A stretch of DNA of 64,000 bases, taken from positions 1 to 64,000 of the forward strand of contig NZ_JADWOX010000023.1 of assembly GCF_016135805.1 (NCBI RefSeq). Direction: 5' to 3'. Below, piece after piece: positions 35,958-44,601 of this stretch (position 1 is its first letter; the number at the start of each line of letters is the position of its first letter). Source of the stretch: Caulobacter hibisci (GTDB lineage: Bacteria > Pseudomonadota > Alphaproteobacteria > Caulobacterales > Caulobacteraceae). Both the position numbers and the translations under genes were made by a program. The notes beneath the pieces are model-generated. The model searched no databases, was not told the DNA's origin, and saw only the letters and a program-made list of their open reading frames with translations.

Positions 35958-36584
35958 ATGGAACTGAAAGACGACGGGGCGTTCTTCGATCTGGTGCGGA
36001 CGACGAAAATGCTTGGCCCTACCCTCAGCCAGGTCGAGACCGACGGCTGCAACGCCGTGCTCGCGGCGCTCGGCGCCCATGGCTGGGGCCAGGCCTGGAC
36101 CGCTTACGGCCTGGCGACGGCCTATCACGAGACCGCCCAGACCATGCAGCCGATCGACGAGCGCGGCGGGGACGCCTATTTCCAGCGGCTCTACGACGTC
36201 AACGGCCTCAATCCCAAGCGCGCCAGGGCCAACGGCAACACCCAGCCCGGCGACGGCGTGCGCTATCACGGCCGCGGCTATGTGCAACTGACCTGGAAGA
36301 ACAACTATGTCCGCGCCGCCAAGGAGCTGGGCGAGCCGATCGACCAGCAGCCGACCCTGGCCAAGCGCCCCGACCTCGCCGCCGCGATCATGGCGCTGGG
36401 CATGCAGGAGGGCTGGTTCACCGGCAAGAGCCTTGGCCGCTACATCGATAAGACCGCCGTCTCGGCCACCCCCAAGGCCTACGGCCTGGCCCGCTATGTC
36501 ATCAACGGGACCGACCGCGCGGCCGACATCGCCGGCTACGCGGCCAGCTTCGAAAAGGCCCTCAAGGCCGGCGGCTGGAGCTGA
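35958..36584 (+). CDS. GH19-type lysozyme/chitinase-like protein
   Basis: The 208-residue protein has the GH19/lysozyme-like fold used by phage endolysins. Signs are YGLATAYHETAQTM with the catalytic Glu58, RYHGRGYVQLTWKNNYVRAA and the C-terminal GRYIDKTA. There is no signal peptide, so it would need a holin or lysis to reach the wall, or act as a secreted effector. No phage genes lie nearby. It may be a domesticated endolysin. The ATG at 35958 is preferred, since upstream codons add unconserved sequence. Confidence 0.8.
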   Translation: MELKDDGAFFDLVRTTKMLGPTLSQVETDGCNAVLAALGAHGWGQAWTAYGLATAYHETAQTMQPIDERGGDAYFQRLYDVNGLNPKRARANGNTQPGDGVRYHGRGYVQLTWKNNYVRAAKELGEPIDQQPTLAKRPDLAAAIMALGMQEGWFTGKSLGRYIDKTAVSATPKAYGLARYVINGTDRAADIAGYAASFEKALKAGGWS

Positions 36585-36702
36585 GCTTCAGCGTGCCGGG
36601 GCGGGACTAACTCCTCCCCGCGCAGCCCGGACGCCCCGCGCCCTCTCCGATCAACTCAGCGGTCTGCCGCGTGAGCGCGAAGACGCGTGCTCAGTGACCC
36701 TG

Positions 36703-36823
36703 CCCCTGAAGGGGGAGGTGGCCCGGAGGGCCGGAGGGGCAGGTTCCTGATGAGTGAGCCGCAGCCACGGACGCCGCAATCACTTCCCCCTCAGTCGCTC
36801 CGCGACAGCTCCCCCTTCAGGGG
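36703..36823. repeat. Paired palindromic repeat after GH19 gene
   Basis: Fifteen-nt perfect inverted arms (36703-36717 and 36809-36823, CCCCTGAAGGGGGAG and its complement) flank about 90 nt with further small palindromes (GGCCCGGAGGGCC). It fills most of the gap between the GH19 and oxidoreductase genes, which are convergent. Confidence 0.8.
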
Positions 36824-36833
36824 GAGCATCTGT

Positions 36834-37808
36834 TCAGGCAACCAGCACCACCTTGCCCACATGCTCGCCCGCCTCCAGGTGCGCATGGGCCTTGGCGGCC
36901 TCGGCCAGGGGGAAGGTGGCATCGACGATCGGCTTCAGCTTGCCGGCGGCGATCCACGGCCAGACGGTGCGCTCGATCTCGGCGGCCAGGCGGGCTTTTT
37001 CGTCGGCGGGGCGGGGGCGCAGGGTCGAGCCGGTGATCACGGCGCGCTTCTGCATCACCTTCATCACCGGGACCTCCAGCGTGCCGCCGGCCAGGGCGGC
37101 GATATAGACGATGCGCCCGCCGGTCTTCAGGGCGTCGAGGTTCTTGTCGAAATAGGCGGCCCCGACCATGTCGAGCACCACGTCGACGCCGCCGGCGCCC
37201 TTGGCGATTTCGGCAAAGTCCTCGGTCTTGGCGTCGACGGCGAGGTCGGCGCCCAGCTCCAGCGCCGTGGCCTTCTTGTCGGCGCCGCGCCCGGTGGCGA
37301 TGACGATCGCGCCGGCCGCCTTGGCCATGGCGATCGCCGTTGTCCCGATCCCGGACGTCCCGCCATGAATCAACAGGGTCTCGCCGGGCTTCAGCCCGCC
37401 ATGCTCGAAGACGTTGGCGAAGACGGTGAAGACGGTCTCGGGCAGGGCCGCTGCATGGACGAAATCGAAGCCTTCCGGGATCGGCAGGGCCTGGCGGGCG
37501 TCGACCACGGCATATTCGGCATAGCCGCCGCCGCCGAGCAGGGCGCAGACCTTGTCGCCGACCCGCCAGCGGCCGGCGGCGACCTCGACCTCGCCGGCGA
37601 CCTCCAGGCCCAGGGTTGTCGGGGCGCCGGGCGGCGGCGGATAGAAGCCCAGGCGCTGCAACAGATCGGGGCGATTGACCCCGGCCGCGCGCACCCGGAT
37701 CAGGATCTCGCCGGGGCCCGGAACGGGACGTTCCACCTGCGCGGGGCGCAGGGCGTCGGCCGCGCCCTTGCCGCCTTCGATCTCGATCGCGGTCATGGTC
37801 TGGGACAT
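36834..37808 (-). CDS. NAD(P)H:quinone oxidoreductase, MDR superfamily
   Basis: A 324-residue zinc-independent medium-chain dehydrogenase of the quinone oxidoreductase type. It has the N-terminal GroES-like domain (GEILIRVRAAGVNRPDLLQR, GLEVAGEV) and a Rossmann domain with LLIHGGTSGIGTTAIAMAKA. No structural or catalytic zinc Cys set is present. The substrate may be a quinone or an alkenal. Its stop is 11 nt from the repeat. Confidence 0.92.
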   Translation of the reverse strand: MSQTMTAIEIEGGKGAADALRPAQVERPVPGPGEILIRVRAAGVNRPDLLQRLGFYPPPPGAPTTLGLEVAGEVEVAAGRWRVGDKVCALLGGGGYAEYAVVDARQALPIPEGFDFVHAAALPETVFTVFANVFEHGGLKPGETLLIHGGTSGIGTTAIAMAKAAGAIVIATGRGADKKATALELGADLAVDAKTEDFAEIAKGAGGVDVVLDMVGAAYFDKNLDALKTGGRIVYIAALAGGTLEVPVMKVMQKRAVITGSTLRPRPADEKARLAAEIERTVWPWIAAGKLKPIVDATFPLAEAAKAHAHLEAGEHVGKVVLVA

Positions 37809-37882
37809 GGAGGCGGCTCCGTCGCGCTTGCGTCGCGCCCTAGGTAGGCGTCAGATGGCCGATCGGAAAGGGAGGATGGTCG

Positions 37883-38089
37883 ATGATGGAAGAGCCGGTC
37901 GAACCGCGCGCGTTCCGGGGCGACGCGCTGAACACCGCCACGCACGAGGACCTCGAGACCTACGGCGTCATCGAACTGGAAGAGCGGATCGAGGCCCTCG
38001 AAGCCGAGATCGCCCGGACCAAGGCCCAGCTGAACAAGAAAAAAGCCGGGCGCGCGGCGGCGGATGCGCTGTTTGGTCGCCTCGACTAA
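37883..38089 (+). CDS. DUF1192 family protein
   Basis: A 68-residue protein: a flexible N-terminus and a coiled coil (LETYGVIELEERIEALEAEIARTKAQL) ending Lys/Arg-rich. The DUF1192 family is small, alphaproteobacterial and uncharacterised. ATG 37883 and 37886 are adjacent alternatives; GGAGGATGG lies upstream. Confidence 0.85.
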   Translation: MMEEPVEPRAFRGDALNTATHEDLETYGVIELEERIEALEAEIARTKAQLNKKKAGRAAADALFGRLD

Positions 38090-38175
38090 CGAATGGTTTA
38101 CGCTACCCGTGGACGCTGAAGCGCGTCCGTCGGTCACAGTGAGTCGGGGCGGTCGCGAAACGGGACGTTAAGGCT

Positions 38176-38191
38176 TGGCACGGGGGTTGCA
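38176..38191 (+). promoter_or_regulatory. Sigma-54 promoter in front of rcdA
   Basis: TGGCAC-N5-TTGCA has the exact -24/-12 elements and spacing of the RpoN consensus. Transcription would start near 38203, about 40 nt before the rcdA ATG. A TTAA half-site lies 6 nt upstream. An upstream activator site was not identified. Confidence 0.65.
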
Positions 38192-38243
38192 GTCCGCCTC
38201 CTCAAGCGAGACGTCCTCGCGGCCTTAGGGGCATTGAGTAGAC

Positions 38244-38756
38244 ATGACCGATCCGAACGCGTCCACGGCCCCCTGGCGGGCGGGAGTCATCCAGGACTTC
38301 GCGCGCTCCGAACTGTTCGACCGCACCTTCGACGAGGGCATGTTGCTGGTCGAGGAGACCGCGGCCTATCTCGACGGGGCCGGTCGCCACGACAGCAAGA
38401 TCCTGTCGCGGAACGCCGCCCTGGCCTATGCCAGCGAGAGCATGCGCCTGACCACCCGGCTGATGCAGGTGGCCTCGTGGCTGCTGGTGCAGCGCGCGGT
38501 CAAGGAAGGCGAGATGGCCCCCGAGGCCGCCTGCGCCGAGAACTACCGCATGGCCATCGAGACCGGCGAGGTCCCGGCCGCGATCGAGGACCTGCCCTTC
38601 GGCCTGGTTAATCTGCTGCAGCGCTCCGAGCGCCTGTACGAGCGCGTCCGCCACCTGGACCGCCGCATGTATGTCGAGGCCGCCGCCGTGGAAGAGGCCC
38701 CGCGCCCCGTCCAGGCCCAGTTCGACCGCCTCACCGCCGCCTTCGGCGTCGCCTGA
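38244..38756 (+). CDS. rcdA: RcdA, adaptor for ClpXP degradation of CtrA (DUF1465)
   Basis: RcdA is a polar adaptor that, with CpdR and PopA, presents CtrA to ClpXP at the swarmer-to-stalked transition in Caulobacter. The 170-residue helical protein shows the DUF1465 pattern: FARSELFDRTFDEGMLLVEE, SMRLTTRLMQVASWLLVQRAV and the C-terminal RSERLYERVRHLDRRM, plus the flexible acidic tail. The ATG at 38244 lies about 40 nt after the predicted sigma-54 start. Confidence 0.93.
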   Translation: MTDPNASTAPWRAGVIQDFARSELFDRTFDEGMLLVEETAAYLDGAGRHDSKILSRNAALAYASESMRLTTRLMQVASWLLVQRAVKEGEMAPEAACAENYRMAIETGEVPAAIEDLPFGLVNLLQRSERLYERVRHLDRRMYVEAAAVEEAPRPVQAQFDRLTAAFGVA

Positions 38757-38826
38757 CGTCCTTCCTGGTCGCTTTCGGCGCCGCCTGACCGTTCAACTGG
38801 TTTCCAATCCGGGGTAGGACAGGCGC

Positions 38827-39651
38827 GTGACCCAAGCGCCTTCCCCCGATTCACCCTCGTTCCTGGGCCGCGTGCTCGTCCTGGCCGGATCCGATTCCGG
38901 CGGCGGGGCGGGGGTGCAGGCCGACATCAAGACCGTCACCGCCCTGGGCGGCTACGCGGCCACGGCGATCACCGCCATCACCGTCCAGAACACCCTGGGC
39001 GTCACCGGCGTCCACCCGATCCCGCTCGACGTCATCGAGGCTCAGGCCCGCGCCGTGCTCGACGACATCGGCGCCGACGCCTTCAAGACCGGCATGCTGG
39101 GCGATGTCGGCGTGGTCGAGACCGTGGCCCGGGTGCTGGCCAGCGCGCCGCATATCCCGGCCGTCGTCGATCCGGTGATGATCGCCAAGGGCGGCGCCCC
39201 GCTGCTGGCCGACCGGGCGATCGACGCGGTCAAGGCGCTGATGATCCCCCGCGCCGCGCTGCTGACCCCCAACGCCCCCGAGGCCAGCGCCCTGACCGGC
39301 CTGGCGGTCGAGACCATCGACGACCAGCGCCGGGCCGGCGAGGCCCTGCTCGAGCTCGGCGCCCACGCCGTGCTGATGAAGGGCGGTCACGTTGCGGGCG
39401 AGCGGGTCGTCGACCTGCTGATCACCCGCCAGGGCGAGACCAGCTTCGAGGGCGAGCGGATCGACACCCGCCACACCCACGGCACCGGCTGCACCTTGGC
39501 CAGCGCCGTCGCCACCGGCCTGTCGCAGGGCCTGCCGCTGACCGACGCCGTCGCCCAGGCCTGGAACTACGTCCATGAGGCCATGCTGCGCGCCCCGGGC
39601 CTGGGCAAGGGCCACGGCCCGCTCGACCACGCCTGGCCGGTGCGGGGATGA
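38827..39651 (+). CDS. thiD: Hydroxymethylpyrimidine/phosphomethylpyrimidine kinase
   Basis: ThiD phosphorylates HMP and HMP-P for thiamine synthesis. The 274-residue ribokinase-fold protein begins at GTG 38827 and shows VLAGSDSGGGAGVQADIKT (substrate site), AFKTGMLGD, VVDPVMIAKGGAPLL, TPNAPEA and the ATP/anion hole HTHGTGCTLASAVAT. The next gene overlaps its stop (ATGA), so they are co-translated. Confidence 0.95.
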   Translation: MTQAPSPDSPSFLGRVLVLAGSDSGGGAGVQADIKTVTALGGYAATAITAITVQNTLGVTGVHPIPLDVIEAQARAVLDDIGADAFKTGMLGDVGVVETVARVLASAPHIPAVVDPVMIAKGGAPLLADRAIDAVKALMIPRAALLTPNAPEASALTGLAVETIDDQRRAGEALLELGAHAVLMKGGHVAGERVVDLLITRQGETSFEGERIDTRHTHGTGCTLASAVATGLSQGLPLTDAVAQAWNYVHEAMLRAPGLGKGHGPLDHAWPVRG

Positions 39652-40127
39652 AGTCTCGTCCGAAAGGCGCGAAGCTTTTCTGGATCGCCGCCGCGGTGGT
39701 GCTCGTCGTGGCCTATGTCTACGTCACGCATGGCGGTGTGCGGGACAGCGGCGTGACCCGCATCGAGATTGCCGGCGCGAAGGGTGAGCGGCTGGCCCGA
39801 CACTTTCCGGGCTCGGACACGGTGTGCGAGTTCACGCCCGGCATCAAGTCGCCGCCGGACGCGAGCACGCTCTACACCGACGACAATACGCACGACGCCG
39901 TCCAGTCCGTCCGCGCCGTCTGTCCCGACATCGGCAAGCTCGACATTCCGTTCAGCTTTCTGGCGGTCGAGGAAAGCGTCTTCGTCGGCCTGAAGGGCTG
40001 CCGCGTGGTCGGCGCCTACAAGATCTACAAGGGCAAGCGTCCGATGGACGGCGTCCCGCAGGAGTTCTGCGCGCCGCCCTCCCGACTGCTGGTGACGAAC
40101 GATGGAGGCGTGGGCCTTGACCCCTGA
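39648..40127 (+). CDS. Membrane-anchored hypothetical protein
   Basis: The family is not recognised. The 159-residue protein has a basic N-terminus, one span (about residues 11-27, FWIAAAVVLVVAYVYV) and a beta-rich extracytoplasmic domain with four Cys. Its ATG overlaps the thiD TGA (ATGA), and its end overlaps the next gene by 26 nt, so three genes form a chain of overlapping frames. Confidence 0.8.
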   Translation: MKSRPKGAKLFWIAAAVVLVVAYVYVTHGGVRDSGVTRIEIAGAKGERLARHFPGSDTVCEFTPGIKSPPDASTLYTDDNTHDAVQSVRAVCPDIGKLDIPFSFLAVEESVFVGLKGCRVVGAYKIYKGKRPMDGVPQEFCAPPSRLLVTNDGGVGLDP

Positions 40128-40704
40128 GACCCTGCAAGACCGCCTGATCGACATCGTCCGCGCTACGCCGACGACCCTGCAGGTGCTGCGCACCGTCCGC
40201 GACCTCGACCTGCCCGACTGGATGATCTTCTCCGGCGCGATCTACCAGCCGGTGTTCAATTCCCTGACCGGCCGGCCGCTGGACTACGGCATCAAGGATT
40301 ACGACGTCGCCTATCACGACGACCGAGACACCTCGTACGAAGCCGAGGACATCGTCATCCAGCGCGTCGCCGCCGCCTTCGAGCCGCCGCTGCGCGAGCT
40401 GGTCGAGGTGCGCAACCAGGCTCGCGTGCACCTATGGTTCGAGAAGAAGTTCGGCGCCGACGAGCCCTATCCCGCCCTGCGCTCCAGCGCCGAGGCCCTG
40501 GAACGGTTCGTGGCCACGGCCTTCTGCGTCGGCGTGCGGCTGGAGGCCGACGAGACCTTGCGCGTCTGGGCGCCGTTCGGCCTGGAAGACCTGTTCGCCA
40601 TGCGCCTGCGGCCCAACCCGCTGCGGGTGAAGGGTGCGGGCGGCTGGGCCCGCACCACCGGCTCGGCCAAGGCCCGCTGGCCGGAGATCACCGTCGAGGG
40701 GTGA
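40102..40704 (+). CDS. Nucleotidyltransferase-family protein (DUF925-like)
   Basis: The 200-residue protein has the pattern of the DUF925/NTP_transf_6 group: DLPDWMIFSGAIYQPVFNSLTG, then the acidic motif GIKDYDVAYHDDRDTS (likely metal-binding Asp pair) and NQARVHLWFEKKFG. Activity is untested in most of the family. It overlaps the previous gene by 26 nt; a TTG at 40117 would reduce the overlap. Confidence 0.85.
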   Translation: MEAWALTPETLQDRLIDIVRATPTTLQVLRTVRDLDLPDWMIFSGAIYQPVFNSLTGRPLDYGIKDYDVAYHDDRDTSYEAEDIVIQRVAAAFEPPLRELVEVRNQARVHLWFEKKFGADEPYPALRSSAEALERFVATAFCVGVRLEADETLRVWAPFGLEDLFAMRLRPNPLRVKGAGGWARTTGSAKARWPEITVEG

Positions 40705-40732
40705 GGCGCTTCTCGCCTTGTGTCCCAATCAG

Positions 40733-40827
40733 GAAGTCATCGCCCGGCTTGTCCGGGCGACCCAAGCGGCGTTTCAGGATGTGGCTGATCCAGCTTGGGT
40801 CGCCCGCATGAAGCGGGCGATGACTTC
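40733..40827. repeat. MITE-like palindromic repeat, copy 1
   Basis: A 95-nt element with ends GAAGTCATCGCCCG and CGGGCGATGACTTC (inverted), and an inner pair ACCCAAGC and GCTTGGGT. A second copy is at 50956-51049. The first 33 nt after the end are identical between copies. It lies after the nucleotidyltransferase gene. Confidence 0.85.
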
Positions 40828-40875
40828 TTTTGATGGTGGCGAGTAGACGCCCGCAGCTCATCGCTCTACGGAATT

Positions 40876-40889
40876 TGATAGCGCTATCA
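40876..40889. promoter_or_regulatory. LacI-type operator in front of GH43 gene
   Basis: TGATAGCGCTATCA is a perfect 14-nt palindrome with central GCGC. It differs at few positions from the Caulobacter XylR operator (TGGTAGCGCTACCA type). It lies 18 nt before the GH43 ATG, where a repressor would block transcription or initiation. Confidence 0.75.
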
Positions 40890-40907
40890 TTCTCTCGTGA
40901 GCGACCC

Positions 40908-42545
40908 ATGGCCCTGCCGCGCCGCACCCTGTTCAAAGGCCTTCTGGCGGGCGCCGCCGCCGCGCCGGCGCTGGCTGTCCCAGCCGCAGAAGCCAAGCCG
41001 GCCGCGAAAAGCGCTGCCGTCCCGACCTGGGGCAAGGGGCCTGACGGCCGCCGCACGGCAGACCTGGGCGACGGGACCTATCTGAACCCGATCATCGCCG
41101 GCGATCACCCCGATCCGACGATCCTCAAGGACGGCGACGTCTACTACATGACGTTCTCGTCGTTCCTGGCCTATCCGGGCCTGGTGATCTGGAAGTCGAC
41201 CGACCTGGTGAACTGGACGCCGGTCGGTCCGGCCCTGCGCAAGCCGCTCGGCACGATCTGGGCTGTCGACCTGGTGCGGCACGACGGGCGCTACTTCATC
41301 TACATCCCGGCCGATCCGACGGGGCAGGGCTGGTCGATCTTCGCCATCTGGGCCGACAGCATCGAGGGGCCGTGGAGCGATCCGATCGACCTGAAGATCA
41401 GCGGCTGCATCGATCCGGGCCACGTGGTCGGCGAGGACGGCAAGCGCTACCTGTTCGTCAACGGCGTGCGCAAGATTCGCCTGACCGACGACGGCCTGGC
41501 CACCGACGGCCAGCTGGAGAAGGCCTACGACCCCTGGCGCTATCCCGATGACTGGATCGTCGAGAACTTCGCGCCGGAAGGCCCTAAGCTGCTGCGCCAC
41601 AATGGCTGGTTCTACCTGATCACCGCGGTCGGCGGCACGGCCGGGCCGGTGACCGGCCACATGGTCATCGCCGCCCGCTCGCGCTCGGTGAACGGCCCGT
41701 GGGAGCACTGCCCGCACAATCCGCTGGTGCGCACGCGCAGCAAGGACGAGCCTTGGTGGTCGCGCGGCCACGCCAGCCTGGTCGAGGGGCCGGCCGGCGA
41801 CTGGTGGATGGTCTATCACGCCTACGAAAACGGCTATTGGACCCTGGGCCGCCAGACCCTGCTGGAGCCGATCGAATGGACCGCCGACGGCTGGTTCAAG
41901 CCGCTGGGCGGCGACCTCTCCAAGCCGATCCGCAAGCCGCGCGGCGGCAAGGCCGGACCGTCGGGCTTTGCCCTATCGGACGACTTCTCGGCCGACCGCT
42001 TCGGCCTGCAGTGGGCTTTCCACGATCCCAAGCCGGGGGAGGGCGATCGCACCCGGTTCGAGACCAAGGGCCTGCGGCTGAAAGGCTCGGGGACCTCGCC
42101 GATCGACAGCGCGCCCCTGACCTGCATCGTCGGCGACCGCTCGTACGAGGCCGAGATCTCGCTCGATCTGATCGGCGAGGCCGAGGCGGGGCTGCTGCTG
42201 TTCTACAATCACAAGGCCTTCGTCGGCCTGGGCGTCACGCCGACGGCGCTGAAGACCTTCCAGTATTCCGAGGAGCTGGCCTGGGCGCGCATCAAGCACG
42301 AGGCCCGCAGCGTGCGGCTGAAGGCCCGCAACGACGAGCACGTGGTCACCTGGTGGTATTCCTACGACGACGGCGCGACCTGGACCCGGCACGGCACGCG
42401 GATGGAGGTCTCGGGCCTGCACCACAACGTGTTCGGCGGCTTCATCAGCCTGAAGGTCGGGATCTATGCGGCCGGCCCGGGCGAGGTGCGGCTGCGCAAC
42501 TTCGTCTACCGCGCGGGTCTGCCGAAGACGGTGGAAAGCGCCTGA
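40908..42545 (+). CDS. GH43 family glycoside hydrolase
   Basis: GH43 enzymes are beta-xylosidases and arabinofuranosidases or arabinanases. The 545-residue protein begins at ATG 40908 with a twin-arginine leader (PRRTLFKGLLAGAAAAPALAV). The five-blade propeller shows DHPDPTILKDGDVYYM with the likely base Asp69, then FAPEGPKLL and WWSRGHASLV. The C-terminal beta-sandwich (about 355-545) is the GH43_C2-type module. Upstream lies a LacI-type palindrome, so arabinoxylan-linked induction is likely. Confidence 0.9.
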   Translation: MALPRRTLFKGLLAGAAAAPALAVPAAEAKPAAKSAAVPTWGKGPDGRRTADLGDGTYLNPIIAGDHPDPTILKDGDVYYMTFSSFLAYPGLVIWKSTDLVNWTPVGPALRKPLGTIWAVDLVRHDGRYFIYIPADPTGQGWSIFAIWADSIEGPWSDPIDLKISGCIDPGHVVGEDGKRYLFVNGVRKIRLTDDGLATDGQLEKAYDPWRYPDDWIVENFAPEGPKLLRHNGWFYLITAVGGTAGPVTGHMVIAARSRSVNGPWEHCPHNPLVRTRSKDEPWWSRGHASLVEGPAGDWWMVYHAYENGYWTLGRQTLLEPIEWTADGWFKPLGGDLSKPIRKPRGGKAGPSGFALSDDFSADRFGLQWAFHDPKPGEGDRTRFETKGLRLKGSGTSPIDSAPLTCIVGDRSYEAEISLDLIGEAEAGLLLFYNHKAFVGLGVTPTALKTFQYSEELAWARIKHEARSVRLKARNDEHVVTWWYSYDDGATWTRHGTRMEVSGLHHNVFGGFISLKVGIYAAGPGEVRLRNFVYRAGLPKTVESA

Positions 42546-42557
42546 TGCGGGCGCGGA

Positions 42558-42588
42558 GGAGTTTTGTCACGGTGACAATACTCCTTTT
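42558..42588 (+). terminator. Intrinsic terminator after GH43 gene
   Basis: The arms GGAGTTTTGTCAC and GTGACAATACTCC (one mismatch) are followed by TTTTGC. It lies 13 nt after the stop. Confidence 0.75.
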
Positions 42589-42644
42589 GCTTCATGGATC
42601 ATTGCCCGTTACCGCTTGAGGCCTCACGCAAGAGGAGGCTTCCA

Positions 42645-43262
42645 GTGCGGATCGCGGTTCTGACGTTCGATGGCTTCAACGAGCTGGACTCGTTCATCGC
42701 CGCGGCGATCCTCAACCGCATGAAGGCCCGCGGCTGGGCGGCCTACATCACCGCGCCGACGCCTGAGGTGACGTCGCTGAACGGCGTGACCGTGCAGCGC
42801 CAGAAGCCGCTGGAATTCGCCGCCGAGGCCGACGTCGTGCTGATTGGCAGCGGCTCCAAAACGCGCCAGATCGCCGCCGACGCCGACCTGCTGTCGCGCA
42901 TCGCGCTGGATCCGGCGCGCCAACTGATCGGCGCCCAATGCTCGGGCACGCTGCTGCTGGCCAAGCTGGGTCTGGTCGGCGACCTGCCGGCCTGCACCGA
43001 CCTGACGACCAAGCCTTGGGTCATCGAAGCTGGCGTCCAGGTGCTGGACGCGCCGTTCGTCGCCCACGGCAATGTCGCCACGGCCGGCGGCTGCCTGGCC
43101 TCGCAATATCTGGCCGCCTGGACGATCGCGCGGCTGGCGGGTTTGGCGGAGGCCGAAGAGGCGATCCGCTACGTCGCGCCGGTCGGCGAGAAGGACGTCT
43201 ATGTCGCCCAGGCCCTGGCGGCGATCGGCCCCTATCTGCCGGCCGCCCAGGCCGCCGCCTGA
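42645..43262 (+). CDS. DJ-1/PfpI family protein
   Basis: The 205-residue protein belongs to the DJ-1/PfpI glutamine-amidotransferase-like superfamily. The nucleophile elbow GAQCSGTLLLAKLG carries Cys99, and the N-terminal RIAVLTFDGFNELD matches. The GTG start at 42645 is fixed by GAGGAGG 8 nt upstream. A role in chaperoning, deglycation or isonitrile hydration cannot be told apart. It is 17 nt from the PhzF gene, so the two are an operon. Confidence 0.9.
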   Translation: MRIAVLTFDGFNELDSFIAAAILNRMKARGWAAYITAPTPEVTSLNGVTVQRQKPLEFAAEADVVLIGSGSKTRQIAADADLLSRIALDPARQLIGAQCSGTLLLAKLGLVGDLPACTDLTTKPWVIEAGVQVLDAPFVAHGNVATAGGCLASQYLAAWTIARLAGLAEAEEAIRYVAPVGEKDVYVAQALAAIGPYLPAAQAAA

Positions 43263-43279
43263 AGTTCGGAGATCCCGTC

Positions 43280-44104
43280 ATGCGCCAATGGACCATCGAC
43301 GCCTTCGCGTCCGCGCCCTTCAAGGGCAACCCGGCCTGCGTGGTCGAGCCGTTCGACCGCTGGCCTAGCGACGCCTGGATGCAGTCGCTGGCGGCCGAGA
43401 ACAACCAAGCCGAGACGGCCTTCCTGCTGAAGACCGCCGATCCGGCCCGCTACGGCCTGCGCTGGTTCACGCCGGCCCGGGAAGCGCCGCTGTGTGGCCA
43501 CGCCACCCTGGCGTCGGCCCACGCCCTGTTCGCCGAGCTGGGCGCGGACGTGGAGGTTCTGGCCTTCGACACCCTGTCGGGCGAGCTGCGCGTGCGGCGC
43601 GACGGCGAGCGGCTGGAGATGGACTTTCCGTCCGACCCGCCGCGACGTATCGACGTGCCGGCGGGCCTTTCCGAAGCCTTGGGCGCGCCGGTGGTCGAGG
43701 CCTGGGCCGGCGCTTATCTGGTGGCGGTGCTGGAGGACGAGGCGGCCGTGCGGGCGCTGAAGCCGGACCTGGCCGCCTTGAACCGTCTCGATGGCGGCGC
43801 GACCGATGGCGCAGGGCAAGTCATCGCTGTCGCTCTTGCTGATGCGGGCCGGCCCTATGCGGTGGTGAGCCGGTTCTTCGCGCCGGCCGCCGGTATTCCC
43901 GAGGATCCGACCACGGGTTCGGCCCACTGCATCCTGATGCCGCTGTATGGCGACAAGCTGGGAAAGCAGGCCTTGGAGTTCCACCAGGCCTATCCGGGCC
44001 GTGGCGGGGACCTGTCATGCGAAAGCCGCGGCGCGCGCGTGATCCTGCGCGGCCGTGGCCTGACGGTGGTGGAAAGCCGGCTCCGGGTGGAGCCGGCCTT
44101 CTAG
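43280..44104 (+). CDS. PhzF family isomerase
   Basis: The 274-residue PhzF/DapF-fold protein starts at ATG 43280. It shows IDAFASAPFKGNPACVV, the catalytic Glu45 in NNQAETAFLL, LCGHATLASAHAL, and the second-half AAGIPEDPTTGSAHC. PhzF-like proteins isomerise small dienes; the substrate is unknown here as no phenazine genes are present. It is cotranscribed with the DJ-1-type gene and converges on the next gene with an 8-nt gap. Confidence 0.92.
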   Translation: MRQWTIDAFASAPFKGNPACVVEPFDRWPSDAWMQSLAAENNQAETAFLLKTADPARYGLRWFTPAREAPLCGHATLASAHALFAELGADVEVLAFDTLSGELRVRRDGERLEMDFPSDPPRRIDVPAGLSEALGAPVVEAWAGAYLVAVLEDEAAVRALKPDLAALNRLDGGATDGAGQVIAVALADAGRPYAVVSRFFAPAAGIPEDPTTGSAHCILMPLYGDKLGKQALEFHQAYPGRGGDLSCESRGARVILRGRGLTVVESRLRVEPAF

Positions 44105-44112
44105 TCTAGTCG

Positions 44113-44472
44113 TTACCAGCGACCGCGATGGTCGTTGCGGTCGCCGCGGCCGTAGCCTTGGCCATAGTCGCGGTCATGACGCTCGTAGCGGATCTGGGCG
44201 CTGATGCGGTCCAGGCGACGGTCGAGGTCGTTGCGTTCCCAGCCATTCAGGCCGTTGGCGCGATAGCGATGCTCGAGGCGGGCTACTTCGCGCAGCTCGC
44301 CGTTCAGGCGGCGCGCTTCCTGGCGGTTGAGGTCGCCGCTGCGCACGCCGCGGTCGATCCGCTGTTCCAGCTGCGCCTGGCGCTGGTTGATGGGCTGGGC
44401 CATGGCCGCGGCGGGCAGGGTGGCGGCCGCCAGGGCCGAGACCGCAACGATCGGGAGAATGATCTTCTTCAT
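44113..44472 (-). CDS. Small secreted hypothetical protein
   Basis: A 119-residue precursor with signal peptide (KKIILPIVAVSALAAATLPAAAMAQ), then Gln/Arg/Asp-rich helices (QAQLEQRIDRGVRSGDLNRQEARRLNGEL) and a Gly/Arg/Asp/Tyr tail. The basic, helical mature protein resembles other small alphaproteobacterial periplasmic proteins of unknown role. Confidence 0.8.
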   Translation of the reverse strand: MKKIILPIVAVSALAAATLPAAAMAQPINQRQAQLEQRIDRGVRSGDLNRQEARRLNGELREVARLEHRYRANGLNGWERNDLDRRLDRISAQIRYERHDRDYGQGYGRGDRNDHRGRW

Positions 44473-44601
44473 CGGTTCGGTTCCTTCTCAATCTGATCCG
44501 CCGTCCTTGTCGGCGGCGTTGAGGAGAAGAAAACACGTCCCGCCTGAAGCGGTTCTGAGCCCGTCGTTATATTCAGTTCATCTAGCTGAAGGCCGGCGAG
44601 G

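Noticed and set aside
35958..36584. A prophage at the GH19 gene
   Set aside because: No holin, integrase, capsid or tail genes are near; neighbours are core genes.
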